A DNA stretch of 36,391 nt from Opitutaceae bacterium (lineage in GTDB: Bacteria; Verrucomicrobiota; Verrucomicrobiia; Opitutales; Opitutaceae), in contig PLXR01000120.1 in assembly GCA_003151495.1 (NCBI GenBank), positions 1 to 36,391 of the forward strand, in the 5' to 3' direction. Made by a program: the position numbers and the translations under genes. The notes beneath the pieces were generated by a model that saw only the letters and a list, made by a program, of their open reading frames with translations, made no database searches and had not been told where the DNA came from. Below are positions 23,115-31,139 of the stretch, one piece after another (the first letter of the stretch is position 1; the number at the start of each line of letters is the position of its first letter).

Positions 23115-24492
23115 TCAGGTCGCGAAGCGCGTCAGGCCCGCCGACATTCCCGGGCCAGACGACAAGCCTCATCCCCGGGAAGCGCGTCTCGATGCCCAGC
23201 TCCCACACGGGCACCCCGGGCGCCGCCTGGCCGAGGACGCGGGCCCTGCGCATCCCGAGTCCCCGGGTCGCAACGTCGCTCGAGGTTATGCCCCCCTTCG
23301 CCACGAGGAAGCGGGGCCTTTCCGGGAGGGACCGGACAATCTCGACAAGCGCATCGGAGACTATCTCACCGGCGCCGAGGTCGCCCGCGCACCCGAGCGA
23401 GCTCACCAGGCCCCGGCTCGTGTAGACGATCGCGTGGAGGCCGGCCCGGATAGCCGCGAGGGCCGCGTCCGCGACGCGCCCGATCTCGCGGGCCCGCGAG
23501 GCCGGGTCGGCAAGCTTGTCCACGCCTACCTCAATCCCCCTCGCGGCGGGGAGGGTGAGGACCGACTCCAGCTGGGCGGTCGTCCTGCCCGTGTAGGAAC
23601 CCGCTACCACGAGCCCGCCGGAGGCCCCCGTGCCGCAGAATTCCGACGCCGCCAGCAACGGCCTCGGGACGAGCCCCGAGCGCACGCGCACGAAGCTCGC
23701 AGCCGTCCGGAAGAGGTACCGCCTGCCCTCGGCCTCGGCGAGCAGCAGGCCGTGCACGAAGGCCTCCAGGTCCGAATAGGCCGCGGCGTTGACGACCACG
23801 TAGGCTCCTCGCGGGAGGCCGAGGAGAATCGACCGGACGCCCTCCGCGGCGCTGGGGCCCCGGAGCGTCGCCAGGTCGACCGCGGCGACGTCGCGGGCGC
23901 GCACAGCGCCGGCCGTCTTCTCCTCGATCCATTCCGTGAGGTCCGACCGGGTGTACCCGAAGGTCCGGTCCCGGGCGAATTCGGTGTCCGCCGCGGGGAA
24001 AAGCTGGTCGCCCTCGGCCACGTAGTGGACGTTGCCGACCGTGTATCGGCCGCCCTCGAAGAACGCGGGGATGACCACCGTCCCGTCGACCGGACGCCGA
24101 AGCCCCTCCCCCAGCGCCGCCAGCTCCTCCGCGAAATGCCCCCGGAGCGTCGAGTCGCTCCTGCTCACCACGACAAACTCCCTCTTCGCCAGGGCGGAGG
24201 CCTCCAGCAGGTTCGCCGCGATCTCCCGGTTGACCGCAGAGGCCCGCGACGCGGGCATGCTGCGCGAGTTCGTGAGGACGAAGAAGCACGGGCCGGGGTC
24301 CGCCAGCGCCGCGGCGAGCGAGGGGACGCTCCAGTCGGCCAGGACGTCGATCCCGTGCACCGTCTGGGTGCCCGTCGGGTCGTCGTCGAGGACCACGGCC
24401 TTCACACGGCTGGCACCGAGAAGCTGCAGCACCTGAACAAAGTGCCCGCCCGTCGCCCCCGGCTGCAGGAAGTCGAGATCGGAGAGTTTCAT
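23101..24492 (-). CDS. four-carbon acid sugar kinase (DUF1537/OtnK-DenK family)
   Basis: The product has 463 residues. The N-terminal domain has the family signature VVLDDDPTGTQTVHG and FFVLTNSRSMPASRA, with VVSRSDSTLRGHF. The central part is IPAFFEGGRYTVGNVHYV. The C-terminal nucleotide-binding domain includes GLVVAGSYTGRTTAQLE and VAKGGITSSDVATRGL, with the Lys-Gly-Gly-Ile-Thr-Ser loop. Members phosphorylate 3-oxo-tetronates at O4 with ATP before aldolase-like decarboxylation. The partner dehydrogenase DenD is encoded convergently and overlaps its 3' end; the usual OtnC and OtnI genes are not in the window. ATG at 24492 is the only sensible start. A perfect inverted repeat lies 136 bp upstream. 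Confidence 0.92.
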   Translation of the reverse strand: MKLSDLDFLQPGATGGHFVQVLQLLGASRVKAVVLDDDPTGTQTVHGIDVLADWSVPSLAAALADPGPCFFVLTNSRSMPASRASAVNREIAANLLEASALAKREFVVVSRSDSTLRGHFAEELAALGEGLRRPVDGTVVIPAFFEGGRYTVGNVHYVAEGDQLFPAADTEFARDRTFGYTRSDLTEWIEEKTAGAVRARDVAAVDLATLRGPSAAEGVRSILLGLPRGAYVVVNAAAYSDLEAFVHGLLLAEAEGRRYLFRTAASFVRVRSGLVPRPLLAASEFCGTGASGGLVVAGSYTGRTTAQLESVLTLPAARGIEVGVDKLADPASRAREIGRVADAALAAIRAGLHAIVYTSRGLVSSLGCAGDLGAGEIVSDALVEIVRSLPERPRFLVAKGGITSSDVATRGLGMRRARVLGQAAPGVPVWELGIETRFPGMRLVVWPGNVGGPDALRDLIRRA

Positions 24493-24794
24493 GGACAGGT
24501 CCTAAGTATCGCCGATTCCAAAAAGATCAATTTCGCCCACCCATCCAAATCCCCGGCTGGGCCAAATCATCCGGATTCACGGGTCCCAAACGCCGGAACA
24601 GGCAGCAATCAAGGCCCAAACAAGGTCTTCCTGACACAGGTCAGGAACGGACGAAACGTATCCGGTCCAGTAATGGCCCTCCCGGCGATCCTGGGCACCG
24701 GGCCCGCCCAAACGTGTTGAGCTGTGCCCCTCGATCTGCATAGGATGATTCCCATCGCCGCCCGGGGTTTCACCCATTTCCGGGTCCTCCTCCC
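24493..24794. other. 302-bp divergent intergenic region without a gene
   Basis: This gap separates the divergent kinase (minus) and secreted-protein (plus) genes. It is visibly less GC-rich than its surroundings over the first ~170 bp, and I find no convincing coding sequence, tRNA or riboswitch. It contains the 20-bp inverted repeat described separately and three copies of CCCAAAC (24585-24591, 24615-24621, 24707-24713). It must hold the promoters of both genes, but I could not pick out a good -35/-10 pair. Confidence 0.6.
24628..24647. promoter_or_regulatory. perfect 8-4-8 inverted repeat, candidate operator
   Basis: TTCCTGAC-ACAG-GTCAGGAA is perfectly symmetric in both 8-bp arms. It lies near the middle of the divergent gap, 136 bp from the kinase start and 148 bp from the secreted-protein start. 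No T-tract follows, so a terminator is unlikely. The size and symmetry suit a dimeric repressor or activator site. No regulator gene is adjacent. Confidence 0.4.
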
Positions 24795-25472
24795 ATGAAC
24801 CTAACGAAATTCCTCGGCTGCCTCTTCCTCGCCATGGCGGCGTCTGGCGCGGAGGTGGGAGACAGCCTTGACAAGGTCGTCGCGGAAAAGGGGAGCCCGA
24901 AGAGCCAGATCGAGGTCGGGCCCGTGCGGATCCTCCATTACGCCGACGTCACCATAAAGCTCCGGGACAACGTCGTCGTGTCGGTCAGCGCGGTGTCCGG
25001 CGCCGAGCGGCAGTCCGCCTCGACGCCGTCGGCCTCCGCGCTCACGCCGGCCGCCAGGCTCGCGGCGACGAGGAGCGAGGCCAAGGACGCCATCACGAGG
25101 GTTCAGAACATCGTCAACCAGGCCATCACGATGGCGCAGCGCACGCCCCAGATGCGCGTCTGGGAGTACGAGTATTGGTTCCATCCGGGAGCGGCGAAGC
25201 CGGATTTCAACACCGTCGATGTCCGCCTGACCCAGCAGCTCGACTACGAGAACCAGGACTTCGTCTGCCTAAAGTCCAATCCCACCCTCGTGTGGGCGGG
25301 CCATGACCTCGAATTCAACGCCATGACCAAGTTCTTCTACGTGGACCGCTCGGTCCCCAAGAAGAGGCTGACGAACGAGGAGATGGTGGAGGTCAACAGG
25401 CTCTACCGGATAATCGGCCGGTGCGAAAAGGAGCTCAACCAGGCGGGCGTCCAATTGCAGCCCTCGAGCTGA
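24795..25472 (+). CDS. secreted protein of unknown function with OmlA/SmpA-like N-terminal part
   Basis: This 225-residue protein has a signal peptide ([17 protein letters not shown], cleavage near SGA-E). The first mature ~50 residues ([20 protein letters not shown], then [20 protein letters not shown]) have the GxSxxxVxxxxGxPxx pattern and short strands of SmpA/OmlA-type modules. A Ser/Ala/Thr linker follows. The second half contains a helix ([19 protein letters not shown]), a Tyr/Trp-rich stretch ([13 protein letters not shown]) and a C-terminal helix. I do not recognise the C-terminal half. The preceding CCTCCCATG context shows no ribosome binding site. It lies 70 bp before tdk on the same strand. 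Confidence 0.65.
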   Translation: MNLTKFLGCLFLAMAASGAEVGDSLDKVVAEKGSPKSQIEVGPVRILHYADVTIKLRDNVVVSVSAVSGAERQSASTPSASALTPAARLAATRSEAKDAITRVQNIVNQAITMAQRTPQMRVWEYEYWFHPGAAKPDFNTVDVRLTQQLDYENQDFVCLKSNPTLVWAGHDLEFNAMTKFFYVDRSVPKKRLTNEEMVEVNRLYRIIGRCEKELNQAGVQLQPSS

Positions 25473-25542
25473 ACCGAGACGGGATCCCGAAGGATCCTCC
25501 AATTTCTCGCCTTTTCAGCGCCGGCGCCAAAGGCTGGAGGCC

Positions 25543-26124
25543 ATGTCGAAGGTATATTTCTACTACTCGGCGATGAACGCCGGGAAGAGCACCGTGCTCC
25601 TCCAGTCGAGTTACAACTACCAGGAACGGGGGATGCGGACGCTCCTCTTCATGCCCGCGCTCGATACCCGCGCGGGCTACGGGCGCATCCAGTCGCGCAT
25701 CGGGCTCACCTCCGATGCGATCGCGCTGCAGGCCGCCGACAACATCCTGGAGCGGGTGCGGCTGGACCACATGGAGAACCCTGTTTCGTGCGTGCTCGTG
25801 GACGAGGCGCAGTTCCTGACCCCGGAGCAGGTGGGCCAGATCACCGAGGTGGCGGACTCGCTTCGGATACCCGTGCTGTGCTACGGCCTGCGCACGGATT
25901 TCCAGGGCAAGCTGTTCCCCGGCAGCGCGGAGCTCCTTGCGGTCGCCGACAACCTGATCGAGCTCAAGACCATCTGCCACTGCGGCCGCAAGGCGACCAT
26001 GAACCTTCGCATCGGGCCCGACGGCAAGGCCGTCACGGTGGGCGCCCAGGTTGAGATCGGCGGGAACGACCGCTATGTCGCGATGTGCCGGCGCCATTTC
26101 AAGGAGGCCTTCGGGCAGGAGTAG
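25543..26124 (+). CDS. tdk: thymidine kinase, type II
   Basis: The product is a 193-residue cytosolic enzyme that phosphorylates thymidine with ATP in the salvage pathway. Residues SAMNAGKST (9-17) form the P-loop; DEAQF (87-91) supplies the Mg-binding Asp and catalytic Glu; [15 protein letters not shown] follows; and the structural zinc site is CHCGRKA plus CRRHF near the C-terminus. The lasso loop with [19 protein letters not shown] is typical of Tdk. Length matches the family. It converges on the GGQ-protein gene, with only 3 bp between stop codons. Confidence 0.96.
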   Translation: MSKVYFYYSAMNAGKSTVLLQSSYNYQERGMRTLLFMPALDTRAGYGRIQSRIGLTSDAIALQAADNILERVRLDHMENPVSCVLVDEAQFLTPEQVGQITEVADSLRIPVLCYGLRTDFQGKLFPGSAELLAVADNLIELKTICHCGRKATMNLRIGPDGKAVTVGAQVEIGGNDRYVAMCRRHFKEAFGQE

Positions 26125-26127
26125 GGG

Positions 26128-26517
26128 CTATTCGTCGCCCACCCTGCCGCGGGTGGCCTTGTGCTTTGCCCGGTGCTTCTTCATCCGGATCATCGCCACC
26201 TTCTGGCCGCGGCTCTTCTGCCTTACCTGCCTGCGGGCCTTCTCGCGCCGCTGCTCGGCCTCGTCGCTCGCGGCCCTAGCGCGCGCCTCGAGCTTGTCGC
26301 AAAGGATGTGCCACGCGCGCTCCCGGTTGTCGGACTGGAGACGCTCGGACTGGCAACGGACCTCCATCCCCGTCGGAATGTGGCGCAGCCAAACCGTTGA
26401 CGAGGTCTTGTTGATCTTCTGGCCGCCTGGCCCTCCCCCACGCACGAACCTCTCGTCGACATCCGATGGACGGATGCCGAGCGCTCCCAGCCTGGCAAGG
26501 ATGGAGGGGGAGTTCAT
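26128..26517 (-). CDS. GGQ-motif release-factor-like protein (ArfB/MTRFR type)
   Basis: The product has 129 residues: a short N-terminal helix (ILARLGALGIRPSDVDERFV), the catalytic RGGGPGGQKINKTSSTVWL loop, an RF-1-like core ending VRCQSERLQSDNRERAW, and a strongly basic tail (RREKARRQVRQKSRGQKV and following). Such codon-independent proteins hydrolyse peptidyl-tRNA on stalled ribosomes; the basic tail inserts into the mRNA channel or binds rRNA. The N-terminal wording (DERFVRGGGPGGQ) looks closer to the MTRFR/C12orf65 branch than to E. coli ArfB. ATG at 26517 is chosen because coding character stops there, although the frame stays open to 27012. It converges on tdk. Confidence 0.88.
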   Translation of the reverse strand: MNSPSILARLGALGIRPSDVDERFVRGGGPGGQKINKTSSTVWLRHIPTGMEVRCQSERLQSDNRERAWHILCDKLEARARAASDEAEQRREKARRQVRQKSRGQKVAMIRMKKHRAKHKATRGRVGDE

Positions 26518-26753
26518 CGGGAATGGTGCGGGGCCAATATCGCGGCGCCCGCGCGGCCCGACAAGCCAATCCCGGGAGCGGCGGCGCCCCGGGGCTTGCG
26601 GGCCGCGGCATTGGGGGCCAGTGTTCGGTGACGGCCCCAACCCCATAGGACGACCGAAAGACCGGGCGCGTGGACGATGAGAACTTCCGGATAGGACCTC
26701 TCGGGATCCGCGCCACCCCCTGAACTGTGCCAAGGATCGGCCCCGACCTTCCC

Positions 26754-27080
26754 ATGAAAACCAGACTCCTCCTCCCCTGCGCGGCATGCCTCCTCGGCCT
26801 TGCCGCCCTTTCCAATACCGCCCGGGCCCAGGCCACCGCGACCACGCCCCCGCCGGCAGCCCCAGGCGCGCCGCACACCCCCGTGAGGAACCGCCATCCG
26901 GCCATCCACTCGGCAATCGGCGCGCTGGAGCGCGCAAAGGCCGAGATGCAGGCCGCAGCCCATGACTACGGCGGGCACCGGGTCGAGGCCATAGCGGCGT
27001 GCGACGCGGCAATAGCCCAGCTCAGGCTCGCCCTGCAGTACGCCAACCAGGCCCCGCCTGGGGCGCACCCGACGCCGTAG
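26754..27080 (+). CDS. small secreted helical protein of unknown function
   Basis: This 108-residue protein has a signal peptide (MKTRLLLPCAACLLGLAALS, cleavage near ARA-Q) and a Pro/Thr/Ala linker. One helical domain follows: HPAIHSAIGALERAKAEMQA and AAHDYGGHRVEAIAACDAAI, with AQLRLALQYA. The pattern 'HP-I..A...L..AK..L..A.HD.GGHR..A....D.AI.QL' occurs in small exported proteins of several environmental phyla, but I know of no function. ATG at 26754 is chosen because it begins the signal peptide. A 236-bp gap upstream (26518-26753), shared with the divergent GGQ gene, shows no clear feature. Confidence 0.7.
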   Translation: MKTRLLLPCAACLLGLAALSNTARAQATATTPPPAAPGAPHTPVRNRHPAIHSAIGALERAKAEMQAAAHDYGGHRVEAIAACDAAIAQLRLALQYANQAPPGAHPTP

Positions 27081-27217
27081 GAGGTTGCCTGGGCAAAAGT
27101 CGGGTGGCGCCTTGAAATCGGCCGTGGTAGGGATTGCCTTTATCCCATGCAGGATTCGCAATTGACCCCCCGGCGCCGCGCCGCGCCGCGCAGAACCCCC
27201 CACCCAAGGCAAACGCC

Positions 27218-29755
27218 ATGAGACTTCACAGATTACTGCCCCTCTTCCCGGCGCTGATCTCCGCCGCGGCCGCGGCGGCCGCCGGCGACGAGGTCCTTTC
27301 CATCAATGACCAGGAGTACCTGGAGATGGCCGGCCTCAACGTCATGCTCGCTCACGATTTCTACCCGGAAGGGCACCAGGGCGGAGTCGGCGTGATCCAA
27401 AACGGCCAACGTGTCGCCACAAACGGGGACCTCCGCCTGGAGCCCACGCCCGGCCAGTGGCAGCCCACCCCGGCCGTCGGCCCCCGCCGGGTGGACCGCG
27501 ACAGCAACGAGGTCACGGTCCACATGTCCTATCCCGACGAGAAGCAGAGCCGGAAGGGCCTGAACCCGATCACCTACCCCGACCTCAAGCTCGGCTATGT
27601 GATCAAGGTGAAGCCCGACGGCCGTTCCTTCCGGATCATCGTCGACCTGGACGAGCCGCTTCCGGCGGCCTGGGTCGGCAGGGTGGGGTTCAACCTGGAG
27701 CTCTATCCGGGCGCACTCTTCGGGAAGTCCTTCCAGATTGGCGGGCAATTCGGGACCTTCCCGAGGCAGGCTAACGGACCCGGGCTGTCGACCGACGGCG
27801 ACTATGAGCTGGCGCCCCTCGGGCACGGGCCGAAGCTCACGGTGGCCCCTGAGTCCGACCTCCAGCGCATGAGCATCGAGTCGGTGCAAGGAGGTGAGAT
27901 CCAGCTCCTGGACGGGCGCGCCCAGCACAACAACGGCTGGTTTGTAGCCCGTGCGCTGGTTCCCGGCGCAGTGACGAAGGGCGCCCTCGAGTGGCGGGTC
28001 ACCCCCAACGCGATCCGCGGCTGGAGGTCGGAACCCGTGATCCAGGTCTCCCAGGTGGGCTACCACCCCGGGCAGCCCAAGGTCGCCGTCATCGAGCTCG
28101 ACAAGCGGGAGACGCAGTTCAAGCCCGTCGCGCTCTACAGGCTGTCGGAGTCCGGCCCCCTGAAGGTCGCCGAGCGGACCGCGAAGGACTGGGGCCGCTT
28201 CCTGCGCTACCACTATCTCAAGTTTGACTTCACGGACGTTGTGGAGCCGGGCATGTACATGGTCGGCTACGGCGAGCAGCGCTCAAACGCCTTCCAGATA
28301 AGCGCGCATGTCTTCGAGAGGAACGTGTGGCAGCCGACCGTGGAGTACTTCCTGCCCGTCCAGATGGACCACATGCGCGTGAATGACCAGTACCGGGTCT
28401 GGCACGGCCTCTCGCACATGGACGATGCGCTCATGGCCCCGGTGAACTACAACCACTTCGACGGCTACGTGCAGGGCCCGTCGACCCTCACGAGGTTCAA
28501 GCCGGGCGAGCACGTGCCCGGCCTCGACCGGGGCGGCTGGTTTGACGCCGGCGACCACGACTTCCGGATCGAGTCCCAGATCGACACGGTCCACGGGCTT
28601 GCGCTCGCCTGGGAGCTTTTCCACCCGACGCTGGACAACACGACGATCGACCAGGAGTCGCACATCGTCGAGATCCACCGCCCCGACGGGAAGCCCGACG
28701 TGCTCCAGCAGATCGAGCACGGGGTGCTCACGGTCGTGGGCGGCTACAACGCGCTGGGGCGCCTCTACCGCGGGATCCAGGACGCCTCCCTCCACCAGTA
28801 CACCCTGCTCGGCGACGCCGGCAACATGACCGACAACCTCGTCTTCCACGACGCCGATGGCACCGCAATGAAGGTGCTGGCGGAGGCAGCCACCGCGGGC
28901 GACCAGTCCGAGCCGAAGATCGACCACCTTCCCCCCCTCGGCTCCCCGGGGTCCGCGGACGACCGGTGGGTGTTCACCGAGGAGAACCCCCGCCGCGAGC
29001 TCGACACCGCGGGCGGCCTCGCCGCCGCCTCCCGGGCCCTGGCCGGCTACAACGACGCCCTGGCCAGGGACTGCCTGCGCATTGCGACCGAGCTCTGGGC
29101 CGGGGCCAAGGCGCCGGAGGGTTCCCTCGCCCGCCTCGAGGCCGCGATAGAGCTCTACCAGACGACGGGGGACAGGAAGTACGCCGACGCCATCATCGCG
29201 CTCGGCGACAAGACCGCCGCCAACGCCGGGCGGTTTGGCTGGCTCGGCGCGCGGGCCATCGGCCTCGTCAAGGACGAGGCCTACACGGCCAAGATCCGGG
29301 CGTCCCTGGTCGCCTACCGGGCCGAGGTCGACGTCCTCGAGAGGAAGACCCCCTACGGCATTCCCTACGAGCCCGAGATATGGGGCGCCGGATGGGACGT
29401 CCAGAGGTTCGGGGTGGAGCAGTATTTCCTGCACGTCGGCGCGCCCGACATCTTCCCCGCGACGTACATGCTGCATGCGATCGACTTCATCCTGGGCTGC
29501 CATCCCGGGCCCAATACGGCATCCTTCGTCTCGGGCGTGGGGGCGAAGTCGATGATTCCCGCCTACGGAATGAACCGCGCCGACTGGTCCTACATCCCGG
29601 GCGGGATCGCCTCGGGCACGGCGCTCATCAGGCCGGATTTCCCGGAGCTCCTCGAATGGCCGTTCCTCTGGCAGCAGGGTGAGTACTGCCTCGGATACGC
29701 CACCTCGGACTACGTCTTCCTCGTCCTGGCGGCCGACCACCTCCTCAACAAATAA
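27218..29755 (+). CDS. glycoside hydrolase family 9 enzyme with Ig-like and extra N-terminal domain
   Basis: The product has 845 residues. A signal peptide (1-22) precedes a ~250-residue beta-rich module (24-270) that I do not recognise. An Ig-like CelD_N-type domain (about 273-365, PVIQVSQVGYHPGQPKVAVI) leads into the GH9 (alpha/alpha)6 barrel (about 366-845). The catalytic aspartates lie in GGWFDAGDHDFR (DAGD at 443-446). The likely acid is E822 in WQQGEYCLGYATSDYVFLVL, where most GH9 enzymes have NE. FILGCHPGPNTASFVSGVG and YGMNRADW correspond to the usual GxNP and HHR region but diverge from it. It is probably an exported or periplasmic endo- or exo-beta-glycosidase; the substrate cannot be called. 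ATG at 27218 starts the signal peptide. The next gene begins 3 bp after its stop. Confidence 0.88.
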   Translation: MRLHRLLPLFPALISAAAAAAAGDEVLSINDQEYLEMAGLNVMLAHDFYPEGHQGGVGVIQNGQRVATNGDLRLEPTPGQWQPTPAVGPRRVDRDSNEVTVHMSYPDEKQSRKGLNPITYPDLKLGYVIKVKPDGRSFRIIVDLDEPLPAAWVGRVGFNLELYPGALFGKSFQIGGQFGTFPRQANGPGLSTDGDYELAPLGHGPKLTVAPESDLQRMSIESVQGGEIQLLDGRAQHNNGWFVARALVPGAVTKGALEWRVTPNAIRGWRSEPVIQVSQVGYHPGQPKVAVIELDKRETQFKPVALYRLSESGPLKVAERTAKDWGRFLRYHYLKFDFTDVVEPGMYMVGYGEQRSNAFQISAHVFERNVWQPTVEYFLPVQMDHMRVNDQYRVWHGLSHMDDALMAPVNYNHFDGYVQGPSTLTRFKPGEHVPGLDRGGWFDAGDHDFRIESQIDTVHGLALAWELFHPTLDNTTIDQESHIVEIHRPDGKPDVLQQIEHGVLTVVGGYNALGRLYRGIQDASLHQYTLLGDAGNMTDNLVFHDADGTAMKVLAEAATAGDQSEPKIDHLPPLGSPGSADDRWVFTEENPRRELDTAGGLAAASRALAGYNDALARDCLRIATELWAGAKAPEGSLARLEAAIELYQTTGDRKYADAIIALGDKTAANAGRFGWLGARAIGLVKDEAYTAKIRASLVAYRAEVDVLERKTPYGIPYEPEIWGAGWDVQRFGVEQYFLHVGAPDIFPATYMLHAIDFILGCHPGPNTASFVSGVGAKSMIPAYGMNRADWSYIPGGIASGTALIRPDFPELLEWPFLWQQGEYCLGYATSDYVFLVLAADHLLNK

Positions 29756-29758
29756 TCC

Positions 29759-30058
29759 ATGAAAAAGCTGTCCCCTGGCCAGGTAGCGTCTCACCTCAAA
29801 TCAGTGCCCGATTGGTCGCTGCGGGGGAAGACGATCCGCCGGCAGTTCGAGTTCGCCGGGTTCATGCCCGCGGTCGACTTCGTGAACCGGGTGGCCAGGA
29901 GGGCCGAGAGGAACGACCACCACCCCGACATCAACATCCGCTGGAACAAGGTCACCCTCGCCTTCTCCACCCACTCCAAGGGCGGCTTGACGGAGCTGGA
30001 CTTCGAGTCCGCCCGGCAGGTCGGCGCGATATTCGCGCGCCATTTCGGCAAGACCTAG
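29759..30058 (+). CDS. phhB: pterin-4a-carbinolamine dehydratase (PhhB/PCD family)
   Basis: This 99-residue protein covers the whole PCD fold: LKSVPDWSLRGKTIRRQFEF, FVNRVARRAERNDHHPDI and RWNKVTLAFSTHSKGGLTELD. The NDHHPDI segment holds the catalytic histidines. PCD dehydrates 4a-hydroxytetrahydropterin formed by aromatic amino acid hydroxylases and recycles the cofactor; some bacterial copies have other, less clear roles. No hydroxylase gene is in the window. It lies 3 bp after the GH9 stop and is almost certainly on the same transcript, an odd pairing of a cytosolic cofactor enzyme with a secreted glycosidase. Confidence 0.92.
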   Translation: MKKLSPGQVASHLKSVPDWSLRGKTIRRQFEFAGFMPAVDFVNRVARRAERNDHHPDINIRWNKVTLAFSTHSKGGLTELDFESARQVGAIFARHFGKT

Positions 30059-30065
30059 CTCGGGC

Positions 30066-31085
30066 CTATTCGGACGGGGCCCAGGCGAGGCCGTCGTCGA
30101 CCGGCCCCACGTCGATCAGCCTCCGGACGCTCCAGCGCCCGAGGTCTATGACCGCGACCTGGGCGCTCGAGTCGCAGGAGACATAGGCGACCAGGCCGTC
30201 GGGTCGCACGAGCACCTCCTGCGGGGCCTTGGGAACCCCGATCGTGCGCACGACCCTCATGGAAGCCAGGTCAACGACCCCCACGAGGCTCACCGCAGGC
30301 ATTGCCACGAGGAGCCACCGGCCGTCGGGGGTTGGCGCCGTCCCGAACGCGAGCCCTGGGAGCGGGATCGACCTTCGGACCGTGTTGGCCGAGGTGTCTA
30401 TGACCGCGAGGCGCAGGGCGGTCTGGTCCGCTGTGAACGCCCACCTGTCATCGGTGGAGAGCGCGATGCGCTGGACGACGGGCGCGACGGCGATTGAGGT
30501 GACAAGCGACTTCCTCTCCAGGTCCAGGACCGAGACCGTGCCTGACTTGACGTTGGCCGTGTAGCCGCGCCGCCCGTCGCTCGAGATCGCAAGCATGTGC
30601 GACTCGTCGTGCCCGGTGGGGATGGTGCCCAGTATGGCCAGCGTCCTCGGGTCGATGATCGTCACCGAGTCGGAAAGCTCGGTGGTGACGTAGAGCAGCC
30701 CGTTCCTCGGGCCGAACACGGGGCGGTGCGGGCGGATGCCCCGGCCGAAGTCAACCGTCCCCACGATCGCCCGCCGCTTCAGGTCGATCACGCGGATCAG
30801 TCTCCCGTCCGAACCGGCCTTGCCCACGCCGGAGTTGCCGTAGATCGGGACAAACGCGCGCAGGCCGTCAGGCGACACGGCGACCTCGTGGCCGGTGTTC
30901 CCGTCCTCCGGGACCGCTGCGACCTGGATCTCCCTGGCGGCGTCGACGATGGACAGGGTCTGGCCGCCCTTGTTGGCCACGAGGAGGAAGCCCCTCGACT
31001 CCCCGGCCCCGAGTCCCGGGGCCGACAGGCCCCCGAGGAACAATGCCGCCGCGATCATGGCCCGGGGTTCCAGCGCTAAGCTCAT
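30066..31085 (-). CDS. exported YVTN-family beta-propeller protein
   Basis: The product has 339 residues. After an N-terminal hydrophobic signal (MIAAALFLGGLSAPGLGAG), about seven ~42-residue blades repeat the pattern 'LSIVD/VIDL/VTIID ... I.GT ... AISSDGRRGYTAN'. Examples are ANKGGQTLSIVDA, YVTTELSDSVTIIDPRTLAI, YTANVKSGTVSVLDLERKSL and YVSCDSSAQVAVIDLGRWSV. YVTN propellers are exported or surface proteins with binding roles, and a few act with quinoprotein or nitrite-reductase systems. No catalytic residues are recognisable. ATG at 31085 is used; an in-frame ATG eight codons later gives a similar signal. It lies 54 bp downstream of the helicase gene on the same strand. Confidence 0.85.
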   Translation of the reverse strand: MSLALEPRAMIAAALFLGGLSAPGLGAGESRGFLLVANKGGQTLSIVDAAREIQVAAVPEDGNTGHEVAVSPDGLRAFVPIYGNSGVGKAGSDGRLIRVIDLKRRAIVGTVDFGRGIRPHRPVFGPRNGLLYVTTELSDSVTIIDPRTLAILGTIPTGHDESHMLAISSDGRRGYTANVKSGTVSVLDLERKSLVTSIAVAPVVQRIALSTDDRWAFTADQTALRLAVIDTSANTVRRSIPLPGLAFGTAPTPDGRWLLVAMPAVSLVGVVDLASMRVVRTIGVPKAPQEVLVRPDGLVAYVSCDSSAQVAVIDLGRWSVRRLIDVGPVDDGLAWAPSE

Positions 31086-31139
31086 GGGATGAGCATAACG
31101 GATCGCGGGGCGGCGCTTGTCAAACGCCCGGGTGCCGCC

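Noticed and set aside
23002..24720. A 572-codon open frame on the plus strand
   Set aside because: It is antisense to the DUF1537 kinase, whose motifs are unmistakable; the composition is typical of a shadow frame.
27094..27217. GGGAT-N7-ATCCC symmetry and CGCGC repeats upstream of the GH9 gene
   Set aside because: Arms of 5 bp and simple GC repeats are expected by chance at this base composition.
28283..29794. A 503-codon open frame on the minus strand
   Set aside because: It is antisense to the GH9 catalytic domain and shows no motif.
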